A stretch of 64,000 nucleotides of DNA from Halochromatium salexigens (GTDB lineage Bacteria > Pseudomonadota > Gammaproteobacteria > Chromatiales > Chromatiaceae): positions 74,131 to 138,130 of the forward strand of contig NZ_NHSF01000051.1 of NCBI RefSeq assembly GCF_016653295.1, given 5' to 3'. Position 1 is the stretch's first letter. Each line of letters starts with the position of its first letter. Shown here piece by piece: positions 32,507 to 41,133 of this stretch. The notes under the pieces are model-generated. The model searched no databases and was not told where the DNA came from. It worked only from the letters and a program-made list of their open reading frames with translations. A program made the translations under genes and the position numbers.

Positions 32507-33259
32507 TCACTCGGTCTCGTAGCCGAAAGCGTGGATGATCGCCTCGGCCTTCTCGCCCTGCAGATAGGCGAACAGCTCGGTCACCGCCAGGTTGTCCTTG
32601 CCGCGGTTCAAAATCACCGCATCCTGGCTGATCGGTGCGTGCATGTCGCTGGGCACGATCCAGCCTGAACCCTTGCTGATTTCACCGTCCTTCATCACCT
32701 GTGACAGGGCCACGAAGCCGATGTCGGCATTGCCGGTATCGACGAACTGATAGGTCTGGGCGATATTCTCGCCCCTCACCAGCTTGGGCTCGATGGCGGC
32801 CTTTTGGCCAAGCGCCTCTAGGGTCTCGACGGCGGCTTCGCCATAGGGCGCCAGCTTGGGATTGGCGATCGAGAGCTTGTTGAAGTCACCAGATTCCAAC
32901 AGCGCCGGGCCGTCCTCGACCTTCTCGGTATCAGCGGACCAGAGCACCAGGGTGCCAATCGCATAGGTGAAGCGCGAGCTAGGCACACCAACGCCCTCCC
33001 CTTCCAGCAGCTCCGGGCGCTTCTGATCGGCCGCAAGCAGAGCCTCGAACGGGGCGCCATTCTTGATCTGGGCATAGAGCTTGCCCGTGGAGCCGTAGGA
33101 GATCTTGACGGTATGGTCGGTGTCTTGCTCGAAGCTTGCGATGATCGCCTTCATCGGCGCGGTGAAATTGGCGGCGACGGCGATCTGGGCCTTCTCGGCA
33201 GCAGCGCTACCAACGCCCATCAGGCAGAAGGCGGCGAGAACGGGACGAATCGGTTGCAT
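32507..33259 (-). CDS. modA: Periplasmic molybdate-binding protein
   Basis: Substrate-binding protein of the ModABC importer, 250 residues. The start at 33259 gives a signal peptide MQPIRPVLAAFCLMGVGSAAA, preceded by AGGAGTCCG; the frame is open upstream without signal features. The mature N-terminus KAQIAVAANFTAPMKAI and the segments KISYGSTGKLYAQI, FEALLAADQKRPELL and GNADIGFVALSQV match the ModA fold and its oxyanion site. It faces the di-Mop gene across a 251-bp intergenic region holding a ModE-like box. Confidence 0.94.
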   Translation of the reverse strand: MQPIRPVLAAFCLMGVGSAAAEKAQIAVAANFTAPMKAIIASFEQDTDHTVKISYGSTGKLYAQIKNGAPFEALLAADQKRPELLEGEGVGVPSSRFTYAIGTLVLWSADTEKVEDGPALLESGDFNKLSIANPKLAPYGEAAVETLEALGQKAAIEPKLVRGENIAQTYQFVDTGNADIGFVALSQVMKDGEISKGSGWIVPSDMHAPISQDAVILNRGKDNLAVTELFAYLQGEKAEAIIHAFGYETE

Positions 33260-33341
33260 CGGACGGACTCCTGAAGCTCGTTGAAAAAAGGGTCGGCTGC
33301 CAGCGTTGGATCGGTGCCGATCTCGCGGGGGATTGCGATAT

Positions 33342-33365
33342 CGCAATATATCAAGGCGCATAACG
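33342..33365. promoter_or_regulatory. Candidate ModE operator (Mo box) of modA and the Mop gene
   Basis: The 24-bp element reads CGCAATAT-N8-GCATAACG, an inverted arrangement with the 8-8-8 spacing of ModE boxes (CGNTATAT ... ATATAACG). It lies 83 bp upstream of the modA start and 146 bp upstream of the di-Mop gene, and could control both. ModE itself is encoded at 35616-36458. The call is by consensus and synteny. Confidence 0.55.
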
Positions 33366-33510
33366 CTGGGCAGCCCCTCATCTGGTATGCAGCATGCATG
33401 CCGAGTTTCTGTCGTGCCTATCTGCCAAGCGGGCGCACGTTGCTCGAGGCACCAGCACAGCACGACAGGCCCGCCACAATCAAAAATCGACACTTTGATG
33501 AGGAAACAGC

Positions 33511-33939
33511 ATGAAAATCAGCGCCCGTAATCAGTTCCATGGCAAGGTCGCAAAGGTCGCCCTAGGTGCCGTTAACGCGGAGGTCTTGGTGACACTGCCC
33601 GGTGGCCAGCAGATCGTTGCCATCGTCACCAACGAGAGCGTCAAGTCACTCAATCTAAAGGCTGGATCGGATGTCATCGCGCTGATCAAAGCCTCGTCCG
33701 TGCTCGTGATGACCGACGATGCGGGCATTCGCCTCTCGGCTCGAAACAGCCTCAAAGGCAAGGTGACGGCCTTGGAAAAGGGGCCGATCCACGCCGAGGT
33801 CAGCATCGGCCTGGCATCCGGCGACAGCGTGCATGCAACCATCACCCATGCCGCCTGCGATGCCCTTGGATTGGCGGAAGGTGTCGATGCAACTGCCGTG
33901 ATCAAGGCACCGCAGGTCATCCTCGGCATGCCAACTTAA
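33511..33939 (+). CDS. Molbindin-like protein with two Mop domains
   Basis: This 142-residue protein is two tandem Mop domains of about 68 residues each, starting MKISARNQFHGKVAKVALGA and LSARNSLKGKVTALEKGPIH. The SARN-x-[FL]-x-G-K-V start and the TN/TH-E-S/A-C-x-x-L core are the molbindin pattern. Such proteins bind molybdate or tungstate at subunit interfaces and buffer or deliver it in the cytoplasm. A GAGGAAACAGC leader supports the start. It is divergent from modA and shares its regulatory region. Confidence 0.93.
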   Translation: MKISARNQFHGKVAKVALGAVNAEVLVTLPGGQQIVAIVTNESVKSLNLKAGSDVIALIKASSVLVMTDDAGIRLSARNSLKGKVTALEKGPIHAEVSIGLASGDSVHATITHAACDALGLAEGVDATAVIKAPQVILGMPT

Positions 33940-33956
33940 ACGTGCCTTACCCGAAG

Positions 33957-33980
33957 CGCAATATGCACTAGGATATAGCG
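33957..33980. promoter_or_regulatory. Candidate ModE operator upstream of modD
   Basis: The element CGCAATAT-N8-ATATAGCG is a near-perfect inverted repeat with 8-8-8 spacing, sharing its left half with the modA box. It lies 110 bp before the modD start, just after the di-Mop gene. ModE-Mo would be expected to repress here. Confidence 0.55.
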
Positions 33981-34011
33981 CGACTCGATGAGCGGGGCCA
34001 CCCCTTGCACA

Positions 34012-34045
34012 ATGACGGTGCACCCCGCATGACGGTGCACCTCGC
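34012..34045. repeat. Two tandem 17-bp direct repeats
   Basis: ATGACGGTGCACCCCGC and ATGACGGTGCACCTCGC stand head to tail with one mismatch, followed by a weak third copy (ATGAC-AGCCCTCGC). They lie in the modD leader between the ModE-like box and the start codon. A slippage duplication is the simplest origin. Confidence 0.8.
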
Positions 34046-34089
34046 CATGACAGCCCTCGCTGTCCTCTTCTCTCAACCCAACCGAATCG

Positions 34090-34947
34090 ATGTTGACCAT
34101 GCCTAGCTTCAACCCGCCGGTGCTCAGTGACCACGCGCTACAACAACTTCTGGCCGAAGATGTCCCCTTTGGCGACCTGACCAGCGAATCGCTCGCCATC
34201 ACCGCCAAGCCGGGCGGCATTCGTTTCTTCGCCCGCGATCCGATGACCGTCTGCGGCGTCGAGGAAGCCGTGCGGCTATTCCAACTTTGCGGTGCCGAAG
34301 CCGAAGCGCGCGTTGCCTCCGGCGCCGAGGCCGCGCCAGAAACGCTGCTGCTGGAGGCGCAGGGCAGCGCCGGCGCGCTGCATCAAGGCTGGAAGACGGC
34401 GCAGACGTTGATGGAATGGTGTGGTGGCATCGCCAGCAGCGCCGCCGCCATCGTCGCCGCCGCGCGTCGCGGTGATCCGAACGCGATGGTCGCCGGCACG
34501 CGCAAGAATGTGCCCGGCAACCGCCGGCTCGCGGTCAAGGCGTTCAAGGCCGGCGGTGCGGTGATGCACCGCAACGGCCTTTCGGAGACGCTGTTGATCT
34601 TCGCCGAGCATCGGCTGTTCCTCGGCGATGAGCCGCCGGGGGAAACGCTAGCCCGGCTCCGCCGGCAGTGTCCGGAGAAGCGGGTCGTGGTCGAGGTGGC
34701 GACACCCGAAGAGGCGCTGATCTGGGCCGAGACGGACGTGCTGCAGTTGGAGAAGTTCACCGCCGAGCAGGTGGCCGAGACGGTCGCGGCGCTCACCGCG
34801 CGTGGCTCGCAGGCGGTGGTGGGCGCCGCCGGTGGCATCAACGCCAAGAACGCCGAAGACTACGCCCGCGCCGGTGCGCGGCTGCTGGTGACCACGGCAC
34901 CGCACCTGGCGCCGCCGCGCGATGTGCAGGTGCGGTTCTGCAACTAG
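34090..34947 (+). CDS. modD: ModD, quinolinate phosphoribosyltransferase-like Mo-locus protein
   Basis: A 285-residue relative of nicotinate-nucleotide pyrophosphorylase (NadC) that is typical of molybdenum transport loci; its reaction is unknown. Family features include LAEDVPFGDLTSESLAI near residue 20, AGTRKNVPGNRRLAVKAF near residue 140 and MHRNGLSETLLIFAEHR. The start may be 34090 or the ATG three codons later; neither has a strong ribosome site. The Mo context separates it from a true NadC. Confidence 0.9.
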   Translation: MLTMPSFNPPVLSDHALQQLLAEDVPFGDLTSESLAITAKPGGIRFFARDPMTVCGVEEAVRLFQLCGAEAEARVASGAEAAPETLLLEAQGSAGALHQGWKTAQTLMEWCGGIASSAAAIVAAARRGDPNAMVAGTRKNVPGNRRLAVKAFKAGGAVMHRNGLSETLLIFAEHRLFLGDEPPGETLARLRRQCPEKRVVVEVATPEEALIWAETDVLQLEKFTAEQVAETVAALTARGSQAVVGAAGGINAKNAEDYARAGARLLVTTAPHLAPPRDVQVRFCN

Positions 34948-34956
34948 AACGCTGTT

Positions 34957-35583
34957 TTAGGTTTTTAGGAACAGCCTGTTCACAGGCCTGGCCACGGCGA
35001 TGCAAAACGCCCGACTGCCGTGGCGCGCCAAGCTGGTGAATTCCTCCAGCTCCAGGCCGGCGGCGTCGATCTGGGCTCTGAGTTCAGGCTCGTAAGTGAC
35101 GCGCCCGAACTCGATGCTCGTCATCCGCTTCAGCATCGGCTTGAGGAGCTCCATCCAGCGGTCGGGTCGCAATTGAATGGTCTGGGTCAAGTAGAGGCGT
35201 CCGTCCTCGCTCAACAGTGCCGCACAATGCCGCAGCGCCTGCTCCGGCTCGGGCAGCAGCATGAAGCTTGCGGAGAAGTACACGGCATCGTAAGGCCCGT
35301 CTTGGTGATCGTAGACCGATTCGAGACGGACCTCGGCGCGATTGGCCAGTGATGAGTCCTGTAGCCTTCGCCGGGCGCGCTTGACGTAATCGGCATCGAT
35401 ATCGACGCCGGTCACGCGCAGCCCCTTGCGCGTGACCAGATCGGCGTTCGCCAGCAGGGCTCCGGCGGTGCCGATGCCGACGTCCAGCATCGCGGCGCCC
35501 TCGGGCAGGCGCTTGAGCACCTCCTGGTACCACTGGGAGGTGAGTTTGAGGATCAGGGCGTCGTAGATGTAGCTGCGAATCAT
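34957..35583 (-). CDS. Class I SAM-dependent methyltransferase
   Basis: A 208-residue Rossmann-fold methyltransferase. SAM motif I is MLDVGIGTAGALLANADL near residue 33 and the acidic strand-2 end is VTGVDIDADYVKRARRRL. The substrate is not evident; relatives are loosely annotated. It lies tail to tail with modD (9 bp) and 32 bp downstream of modE on the same strand, so it may be cotranscribed with modE and belong to the molybdenum locus. Confidence 0.88.
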   Translation of the reverse strand: MIRSYIYDALILKLTSQWYQEVLKRLPEGAAMLDVGIGTAGALLANADLVTRKGLRVTGVDIDADYVKRARRRLQDSSLANRAEVRLESVYDHQDGPYDAVYFSASFMLLPEPEQALRHCAALLSEDGRLYLTQTIQLRPDRWMELLKPMLKRMTSIEFGRVTYEPELRAQIDAAGLELEEFTSLARHGSRAFCIAVARPVNRLFLKT

Positions 35584-35615
35584 GGGCTCGAAGTAAACAG
35601 TTGCTGCGCTGGCGA

Positions 35616-36458
35616 TTAGTCGCTCACGCCGATGATCACGCTGGCCGGCTCGAACAGCGCGCAGGCCGATGTGTGTTCACCGATGCCGAGTGGCTCCAGA
35701 CGCTCGACATCGATCAAGCCACGCACGGTGATACCGGCTTCAAGCGCGATCACTACCTCGGCCGGGCCATCGCTGCGGGTGATGCGCTGCACCTGTCCAC
35801 AGAGCCGATTGAGACCAGGCTCGGAGATGCCGCTCGGGGGGGCGGGCTCGATGCGTACCGCCACGGCCTTGATCAGCGCCCAGACATGGCGCCCAGGCTT
35901 CAGCCCAAGACACTCGACACTCTCATTGGTCACGCCAGCGCGGAGCCGCGCGCCACCCTGGATCGCGATCTCGACCTCGGCATCGACCGGGCGGGCGGTG
36001 ACTGAGGCGATCTGGCCGATGAACTGATTGCGGGCGCTGGTGCGCAGTGCCAACCGTTGCAGCATCGCCACCCCGGCCTCGCGATCGCCCAATGTCGCAT
36101 TCACGCTGTCCAGAAAGCGCCGGTACTCGGCTGAGAGGGTGCGATAGGCCGCGATCAGGCGATGACCTTCGTCGGTGAGTCGTGCCCCACCCCCACCCCG
36201 CCCGCCCGTCGCGGTCGCGACCACCGGCATTGGCGCCAGATTATTCATCGCGTCGACCGCATCCCAGGCGGCCTTGTAGCTGATGCCCGCCGCCTTGGCG
36301 GCTTGGGTGATCGAGCCGCGCTCGCCGATCTGCTCGAGCAGCCCAATCCGCGCCTCGCCCAGGAAGGCGACCTCGCCGACGCTGAGCCAGAGTTCACCGC
36401 CCACGTTGACCGCTGTCGCCTGCGATCGCTCTTGGTCGGATGTCGATGACTTATCCAT
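35616..36458 (-). CDS. modE: ModE, molybdate-responsive transcription regulator
   Basis: LysR-like winged-helix regulator of molybdate uptake, 280 residues. The N-terminal domain has LGEARIGLLEQIGERGSITQ and AAKAAGISYKAAWDAVDAMN (residues about 33-72), the classic ModE helix-turn-helix. Two C-terminal Mop domains start near residues 138 (SARNQFIGQIASVTARPV) and 210 (LNRLCGQVQRITRS); the second is divergent and lacks the usual SARN. With Mo bound it represses modABC in other bacteria. It is divergent from dabB. Confidence 0.94.
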   Translation of the reverse strand: MDKSSTSDQERSQATAVNVGGELWLSVGEVAFLGEARIGLLEQIGERGSITQAAKAAGISYKAAWDAVDAMNNLAPMPVVATATGGRGGGGARLTDEGHRLIAAYRTLSAEYRRFLDSVNATLGDREAGVAMLQRLALRTSARNQFIGQIASVTARPVDAEVEIAIQGGARLRAGVTNESVECLGLKPGRHVWALIKAVAVRIEPAPPSGISEPGLNRLCGQVQRITRSDGPAEVVIALEAGITVRGLIDVERLEPLGIGEHTSACALFEPASVIIGVSD

Positions 36459-36482
36459 CGATAATCGTGATGTATTTTATCG
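36459..36482. promoter_or_regulatory. Inverted repeat next to the modE start
   Basis: CGATAA-N12-TTATCG spans 24 bp immediately before the modE ATG and 85 bp before dabB. The length equals the ModE-box length in this locus, but the inner bases differ, so ModE autoregulation is only a possibility. Confidence 0.3.
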
Positions 36483-36566
36483 AAACCATAGATTTTTTAT
36501 TTCCCGATCTCACCGCTAGGTTAAGCCTGCACCGACAACCAAAGGGCCCCGGCCCAGGAGGAGCAG

Positions 36567-38180
36567 ATGTCATCAACACTCGTCACCACCGCCGCCGTCG
36601 CGGCACCGCTCGGGCTCTGGCTCACGGCCATGGTGCCGAGCGCAGTGGCCAATCGACACGGCGCGCCGATAGCCCGGGCGGCCAACGGCGCGGCCTGGCT
36701 GGCCTTTGCGTTCGCCGTCCTTAGCCTGATCGGCCATGGCTTCGGCCCCCCGGAAACGGTCACCTTCTTATCCATTGGCCTGCCCTTTGGCATGGGCGAT
36801 TTTGCCATTGGCGTGTTGGTCAATGGTGTCACGGTCATCATGCTCACGCTGGTCGCACTGGTCGGCGCCATCGTCTCGACCTACTCGCGCAACTATATGG
36901 CAGGCGAGGCACGCGAGGGGCACTTCCATAAGTGGATGCTGATGACGCTGGCCTCGATCCTAACGCTGATCGTCTCCAGCAACCTGCTGATGTTCGCGTT
37001 GGCCTGGATGGCGACTAGCCTCTGCCTGCACCGGTTGCTGGTGTTCTATCCGGAACGCCCGGCCGCACTGATGGCGGCGCACAAGAAGTTCGTGTTCAGT
37101 CGCATCGGCGATGCCAGCCTGCTCATCGCCGTATTGCTGATCGGCTCGACCCTGCACACGCTCGACTTCCAGAGCGTCTATGCCGCGATGGACGCCCTCG
37201 AGGAGCCGTTGCCGACAGCGCTACACTGGGCCGCTTGGCTGGTGGTGATCAGTGCGGCGCTCAAGTGCGCCCAATTCCCGTTCCATGGCTGGATTCTGCA
37301 GGTGATGGAGGCACCGACGCCGGTCTCGGCACTGCTGCACGCGGGTATCGTCAATGCGGGCGCCTTCCTGGTGATCCGCATGAGCCCGATCATGTCAGCC
37401 TCGGGCTCGGCACTGGATGGGCTGGCCATCATCGGCCTGACCACCCTGGCGATCGCCTCGCTGGTGATGTTGACCCAGACCAGCATCAAGGTCTCGCTGG
37501 CCTGGTCGACCTCGGCGCAGATGGGCTTCATGCTGCTCGAGGCGGGTCTTGGACTCTATAGCCTGGCCCTGCTGCATCTGGTCGCCCACTCGCTCTATAA
37601 GGCGCATGCGTTCCTGGCCTCTGGCAGCAGCGTCGACGGCTTTCGAGCCCCAGCGTTGCGGTTCAACGCCGGCGCGCCACAGGTCTGGCACTGGCTGGTC
37701 GCCTTCCAAGGCGCCCTGTTGATGGCGCTGGTTACCGGCTTCGCGTTCGGCATCGATCCGAGCCATCAACCGGCGCTGATCGTCACTGGGGCGATCGTCG
37801 CCATCGCCGTCGCTCAGCTGCTGTTGCAGTCCTTGGTGCTGGAGGACAACGCCAAGCTGCTCCTGCGCGCGACCGCGATCGGCGCCTTCGTCTGCGTCGC
37901 CTACTTCGGACTGCATACCGCCTTCGAGCATGCGATCGCCCGCAGCATCACTCCGGTCGAGGCTGGCTTCAACGCCTTCGATCTCGGCCTCAGCCTCGCG
38001 GTAATCGCGGTCTTTGTTGGCCTGATTACGCTGCAGCACCTGTTCACTCGGCTACAGGGGCCAATGCGCCAGGCCATCCAGATGCATCTCTACAACGGCC
38101 TCTATGTCGACATCCTGGTGACCCGCTTGATCACCCGTCTCTGGCCCATCCGCCGTGAGCCGGCATCTGTGCCGGCCTGA
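36567..38180 (+). CDS. dabB: DabB, proton-conducting NuoL-like subunit of the DAB inorganic-carbon pump
   Basis: A 537-residue polytopic membrane protein of the NuoL/MrpA antiporter family. Family residues are visible in FSRIGDASLLIAVLLIG, AALKCAQFPFHGWILQVMEA then PTPVSALLHAGIVNAGAFLV and LLHLVAHSLYKAHAFLASGS. In DAB systems DabB provides the ion path that energises DabA for vectorial CO2 hydration and bicarbonate accumulation. A strong AGGAGGAGC precedes the ATG. It is followed 85 bp later by dabA. Confidence 0.92.
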   Translation: MSSTLVTTAAVAAPLGLWLTAMVPSAVANRHGAPIARAANGAAWLAFAFAVLSLIGHGFGPPETVTFLSIGLPFGMGDFAIGVLVNGVTVIMLTLVALVGAIVSTYSRNYMAGEAREGHFHKWMLMTLASILTLIVSSNLLMFALAWMATSLCLHRLLVFYPERPAALMAAHKKFVFSRIGDASLLIAVLLIGSTLHTLDFQSVYAAMDALEEPLPTALHWAAWLVVISAALKCAQFPFHGWILQVMEAPTPVSALLHAGIVNAGAFLVIRMSPIMSASGSALDGLAIIGLTTLAIASLVMLTQTSIKVSLAWSTSAQMGFMLLEAGLGLYSLALLHLVAHSLYKAHAFLASGSSVDGFRAPALRFNAGAPQVWHWLVAFQGALLMALVTGFAFGIDPSHQPALIVTGAIVAIAVAQLLLQSLVLEDNAKLLLRATAIGAFVCVAYFGLHTAFEHAIARSITPVEAGFNAFDLGLSLAVIAVFVGLITLQHLFTRLQGPMRQAIQMHLYNGLYVDILVTRLITRLWPIRREPASVPA

Positions 38181-38265
38181 CACCAACCGGCAAGTCCGCG
38201 CGCCGCTTCAGCCTCAGCGCGGACCTACCCAGACCTGCAAGTCCAAACCCCGAGGAGCACCACCG

Positions 38266-40992
38266 ATGAATATGCAAGATAGCCACATCGACGCCCCGAC
38301 CCTCGAGCACCAGCCGGTGCAGGCTGAGTCTGATCGCGGCGCATCCATAGCGATAGCGCCCGCCAGCCCGCCCGAACCGGTGCCCGCACCGCTCCCCGAG
38401 CAGATCGATGCGGCCTGTAATCGCATCGCACCGGTCTGGCCGCTGGATCGGTTCGTGGCCGTCAACCCGTTCCACGGGCTGCGCGATCAGCGCTTCGAGC
38501 AGGCCGCAGAGACCCTGCGGCGCATCGCCGGCGCGCGGATGTACATGCCACGCAGCTACTACCGAGCGCAGATCGAGACCGGGCGCATCACCGATGCCGA
38601 CCTCAGCCAGGCCGCAGCACGCTGCGGGAGCAATCGCAGTGCCAGCGACCTGCGTCAAGCGGCAGCGGTTGATGCGCAAGCCCCCTCGGCGCGCGTGCCG
38701 CTGCTGACCTCGGTACTCGATGAGCTCGATGCCGACGACTGGTCGAGCTTCGTGGTCGAGCGCATCAGCCATCATTGCGCGGCCTACTTCGACATGGGCC
38801 AGGCGACCTGGAAACGACCCTGGACCGGGATGTCGCTCTATGCCTCCTGGCGTCGTTTCGCCGCGCTGGACTTCAGCACGACGATGATGGGCCAAGACGG
38901 CATGCGAGCCCGCGTCAAAGCACTACCGGAGTCACCGCGCGACGGCATCGAGTCGGCCATCCGCCGCCTCGGCATCCCAACCGACGCGGCACTGGACTAC
39001 ATGCATGCGGCGCTGATGGACATCGGCGGCTGGGCCGCCTGGACCCGCTTGATGCGCTGGGAACAGGAGCTGTCCGGCGGCGAGGACGAGACCATCGTTG
39101 AGCTACTCGCGATCCGCCTCGCCTGGGACGTGCTGATCTACGAGCACAAGGCCAGCCCGGAGCTGACCACGCGTTGGCGCGAGGTCTGCAAGCGCCTGAG
39201 CCGGGGCAAGCCGGCCACCAAGCCCACGCCCGAGCCGCAGGAGATCGAGCACATCCTGCTCACCGCGTTCGAGCTCAGCTATCAGCGCCAACTGATGGCG
39301 AACCTGGACCAAGCCAGAGCGAGCGAGCCGGATGAGGTTGGCGCACAACGCCCGGTGGTACAGGCCGCTTTCTGCATCGACGTGCGCTCCGAGGTGATGC
39401 GCCGCTCGTTCGAGACCATCTGCCCGAAGGCCCAAACACTCGGCTTCGCCGGCTTCTTCGGGGTGCCGATTGAGCATGTGCCCTTCGGCGCGGTCGAGCC
39501 GCGCTCGCACATGCCGGTGCTGCTGACGCCCAAGTATCGGGTCTGCTCCGAGGTGCAGGGGGTCGAGCAGGATGCGGCCGAGCAGGCCTTGGAGACTCAG
39601 CGTCGGCGCACCGGGATCAGCAAGTCCTGGAAGGCGTTCAAGATGGGGGCTTCGTCCTGCTTCTCGTTCGTCGAGGCCGCCGGGCTGTTGCTCTATGGGC
39701 CCAAGATCATCGCCGACAGCTTCGGCTGGGGTCGGCCGGTGGCGGCGCCCGATGATCTGCACCTGGCTCGGGAGGACGAGTCGCGAGTGGGGCCGAGCTT
39801 GGATGCGCCGAGCCATGGTGCCTGCTCGGCGCAGCGGTCCGCCGAATACCGCGATGTCGTTGGCGATCAACGAGCGCACGGCCACAGCCACGCGCATGCT
39901 AATGAGCAAAGCAAGATCGATGGCAGTGCATCTGGCACAGCTCAAGATGGCGCTCACCACAGGTGGACCATCGGCATCCCGGCCGCCGAGCGCGTCGATC
40001 TGGCCGAGGGCATCCTGCGCGCGATGTCGATGACCGATCACTTCGCCCGCCTGGTGCTCCTGGTCGGCCATGGCAGCACCGTGGTCAACAATCCGCACGC
40101 GACCGGCCTCGACTGCGGTGCCTGCGGCGGCATGACCGGCGAGGCCAGCGCCCGCATCGGCGCGGCCCTGCTCAATGATCCCAAGGTCCGCCAAGGCGTC
40201 GCCGAGCGTGGCATCCGCATTCCCGACGACACCTGGTTCATCGGCGCCCTGCACGACACCTGCGTCGACGAGATCCGCCTCTACGACACCGAGGTGCTAC
40301 CCGGCGCGTATGCCGAGGAGCTGGCACAGCTGCGTAGCTGGCTGCAGCAGGCCGGTGAGCTGACCCGGCTGTCGCGCTCGGCGCTGCTCGGGCTCGAGCA
40401 TCGCTCGCGGCAGGCGATCACCGCCAACATCCGCCAGCGCAGCCGCGACTGGTCGCAAGTGCGCCCGGAATGGGGCCTGGCCGGCTGCGCGGCCTTCATC
40501 GCCGCGCCGCGCAAGCGCACCCGGGGGCTTGATCTCGGCGGTCGGACCTTCCTGCACGACTACGATTGGACCGCCGATAGCGGCTTCGGCGTGCTCGAGC
40601 TGATCATGACCGCACCCATGGTGGTCGCGGGCTGGATCAACCTGCAGTACTACGGCTCGACCACCGACAACCGGCGCTTCGGCAGCGGCAACAAGGTGTT
40701 GCACAACGTGGTCGGCGGCGCGATCGGGGTGCTCGAAGGCAATGCCGGTGATTTGCGCGTCGGGCTGCCGATGCAGTCATTGCACGACGGCAAGCGCTGG
40801 GTCCATGAGCCGATGCGCCTGAGCGTCTACCTGCAGGCGCCGCAGGCACCGATCGACGATATCATCGCCAAGCACCAGCTAGTGCGCGAGATGCTCGACA
40901 ATGACTGGATGCACCTGTTCCGAATGGATGACGAGGGCGGTATCCAGCAACGCATCCCACAGGAGGGCTGGCAGGCGGTGCCGAGTCACTGA
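38266..40992 (+). CDS. dabA: DabA, zinc carbonic-anhydrase-like subunit of the DAB inorganic-carbon pump (DUF2309)
   Basis: A 908-residue DUF2309 protein. The zinc-site residues of DabA are all present: C370 and D372 (FCIDVRSEVMRRS), H602 (LLVGHGSTVVNNP) and C617 (LDCGACGGM). The start at 38266 (MNMQDSHIDAPTLEHQ) has a GAGGAGC leader; an earlier in-frame ATG at 38155 overlaps dabB. Residues 530-600 form a low-complexity His/Ser-rich insert (SHAHANEQSKIDGSAS). With DabB it concentrates bicarbonate for carbon fixation. Confidence 0.95.
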   Translation: MNMQDSHIDAPTLEHQPVQAESDRGASIAIAPASPPEPVPAPLPEQIDAACNRIAPVWPLDRFVAVNPFHGLRDQRFEQAAETLRRIAGARMYMPRSYYRAQIETGRITDADLSQAAARCGSNRSASDLRQAAAVDAQAPSARVPLLTSVLDELDADDWSSFVVERISHHCAAYFDMGQATWKRPWTGMSLYASWRRFAALDFSTTMMGQDGMRARVKALPESPRDGIESAIRRLGIPTDAALDYMHAALMDIGGWAAWTRLMRWEQELSGGEDETIVELLAIRLAWDVLIYEHKASPELTTRWREVCKRLSRGKPATKPTPEPQEIEHILLTAFELSYQRQLMANLDQARASEPDEVGAQRPVVQAAFCIDVRSEVMRRSFETICPKAQTLGFAGFFGVPIEHVPFGAVEPRSHMPVLLTPKYRVCSEVQGVEQDAAEQALETQRRRTGISKSWKAFKMGASSCFSFVEAAGLLLYGPKIIADSFGWGRPVAAPDDLHLAREDESRVGPSLDAPSHGACSAQRSAEYRDVVGDQRAHGHSHAHANEQSKIDGSASGTAQDGAHHRWTIGIPAAERVDLAEGILRAMSMTDHFARLVLLVGHGSTVVNNPHATGLDCGACGGMTGEASARIGAALLNDPKVRQGVAERGIRIPDDTWFIGALHDTCVDEIRLYDTEVLPGAYAEELAQLRSWLQQAGELTRLSRSALLGLEHRSRQAITANIRQRSRDWSQVRPEWGLAGCAAFIAAPRKRTRGLDLGGRTFLHDYDWTADSGFGVLELIMTAPMVVAGWINLQYYGSTTDNRRFGSGNKVLHNVVGGAIGVLEGNAGDLRVGLPMQSLHDGKRWVHEPMRLSVYLQAPQAPIDDIIAKHQLVREMLDNDWMHLFRMDDEGGIQQRIPQEGWQAVPSH

Positions 40993-41133
40993 GCGGGCTT
41001 GTCGCTCATGCAAGACAACGGAAATCCCAAGGCCGATGGTTGCTGCCCGCAGCTGCACTGGCCAAGGATGGCCAGCACGGTATTCATCCCAACCCGAGCG
41101 CGTTTCGCGTCGCAACCAGATGAGAGCAAGACC

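Noticed and set aside
39860..39960. Frame break in dabA at the low-complexity His/Ser region
   Set aside because: The frame stays open with the zinc-site residues on both sides, so it is an insert, not a break.
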